A stretch of 64,000 nucleotides of DNA from Stenotrophomonas sp. BIO128-Bstrain (GTDB lineage: Bacteria; Pseudomonadota; Gammaproteobacteria; Xanthomonadales; Xanthomonadaceae): positions 3,545,001 to 3,609,000 of the forward strand of contig NZ_CP124620.1 in the NCBI RefSeq assembly GCF_030128875.1, written 5' to 3'. The notes under the pieces were generated by a model. That model made no database searches and was not told where the DNA came from. It saw nothing but the letters and a program-made list of their open reading frames with translations. Positions 63,642-64,000 of this stretch are shown here, one piece after another; position 1 is the first letter of the stretch, and each line of letters opens with the position of its first letter. The position numbers and the translations under genes were made by a program.

Positions 63642-64000
63642 GTGAATTTTCCCGTCCAAGCCATCACCCTCGACCTCGACGACACCTTGTGGCCGTTCGC
63701 CCCCATTGGCGCCCGCATCGACCAGGTGTTGTACGAGTGGATGCTCCAGCACAGCCCCGCCACCGCCGCGATGTACCCGGTGGCGGCGATGCGCGAACTG
63801 CGCGAGCGCTCCTTCCATGACAACCCGCATCTGCACTACGACCTGAGCGCGCTGCGCCGGTTGACGCTGAGCGAGGCGCTGGAGAAAAGCGGCGCCGACC
63901 CGGCCCTGCTGGAACCGGCCTATGAAGCGTTCTATGCCGCGCGCAACCAGGTGGAGTTCTATCCCGATGCCATGGACGCGCTGGCCCGGATCGCCGCGCG
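63642..64000 (+). CDS. HAD-superfamily phosphatase (partial, runs off the window)
   Basis: A GTG at 63642 opens a frame that stays open to the window end (119 complete codons). It begins MNFPVQAITLDLDDTLWPF; DLDDT supplies the HAD nucleophile D11 and acid D13. The helical cap follows (ERSFHDNPHLHYDLSALRR). The pattern fits YigB/HAD-IA-type phosphatases (FMN phosphatase-like). GGCGGG precedes the start weakly. Motifs II to IV lie beyond the window. Confidence 0.82.
   Translation, partial: MNFPVQAITLDLDDTLWPFAPIGARIDQVLYEWMLQHSPATAAMYPVAAMRELRERSFHDNPHLHYDLSALRRLTLSEALEKSGADPALLEPAYEAFYAARNQVEFYPDAMDALARIAA

Overview
The window is about 67% GC and comes from a gammaproteobacterium of the Xanthomonadaceae, most likely Stenotrophomonas (S. 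maltophilia complex or a close relative). The best pointer is a set of short palindromes that start GTAG and carry the stem GAGCCGACC/GGTCGGC or GCCGGCC/GGCCGGC. They match the SMAG (GTAG-type REP) elements known from Stenotrophomonas. Several gene families agree: an Ax21-family outer-membrane protein, a PL17 alginate lyase of the type characterised from S. maltophilia, a membrane-anchored phosphomannomutase/phosphoglucomutase, and Xanthomonas-type TonB-dependent receptors.

Region by region. 1-6.8 kb: peptidoglycan turnover and housekeeping (M23 endopeptidase, anmK, a small possible ribbon-helix-helix protein, ampG-xthA, pyrE, a secreted coiled-coil protein). 6.8-15.3 kb: a complete kdpFABCDE potassium system, including the 30-residue KdpF and a candidate KdpE operator, preceded by a long imperfect inverted repeat. 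15.3-28.5 kb: core genes (pgm/pmm, dut, coaBC, radC, argS, a SPOR protein) and small accessory genes, with SMAG repeats between them. 28.5-41.4 kb: an alginate-utilisation locus. It has a FadR-type GntR regulator and a TonB-dependent receptor on one strand. Divergent from these run a PL6 lyase, a PL17 lyase, an MFS transporter, an SDR reductase, an SGNH esterase and a KDG kinase, mostly with overlapping start and stop codons. 41.4-47.9 kb: a NUDIX hydrolase, Ax21, a DUF1428 protein, an S9 peptidase, a glycine-rich membrane protein and an LprI-like lipoprotein.

48.1-57.2 kb: the most unusual part, a six-gene same-strand cluster around a 1223-residue tubulin/FtsZ-superfamily protein with a C-terminal GYF-like domain. 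Its neighbours are a von Willebrand A-like protein with an altered metal site, a three-helix membrane protein, a zinc-ribbon/Pro-rich/TM/TonB-C protein, a glycine-zipper lipoprotein and an unrecognised 482-residue protein. The layout suggests a multiprotein envelope-spanning assembly; its role is unknown. It resembles the FtsZ-like plus VWA gene neighbourhoods that Makarova and Koonin described in 2010 (recalled, not checked). 57.3-64 kb: a Lys/Ala-rich histone H1-like protein, a Deg-family protease, a YqjD/YqjE-like triad, an AI-2E-family transporter, a small secreted protein and the start of a HAD phosphatase gene.

The most striking regulatory signal is an almost perfect uronate-type GntR operator inside the PL6 lyase coding sequence. 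It is spelled by a run of AT-rich codons that are otherwise rare in this genome. No tRNA, rRNA, CRISPR array, insertion sequence or prophage was seen.
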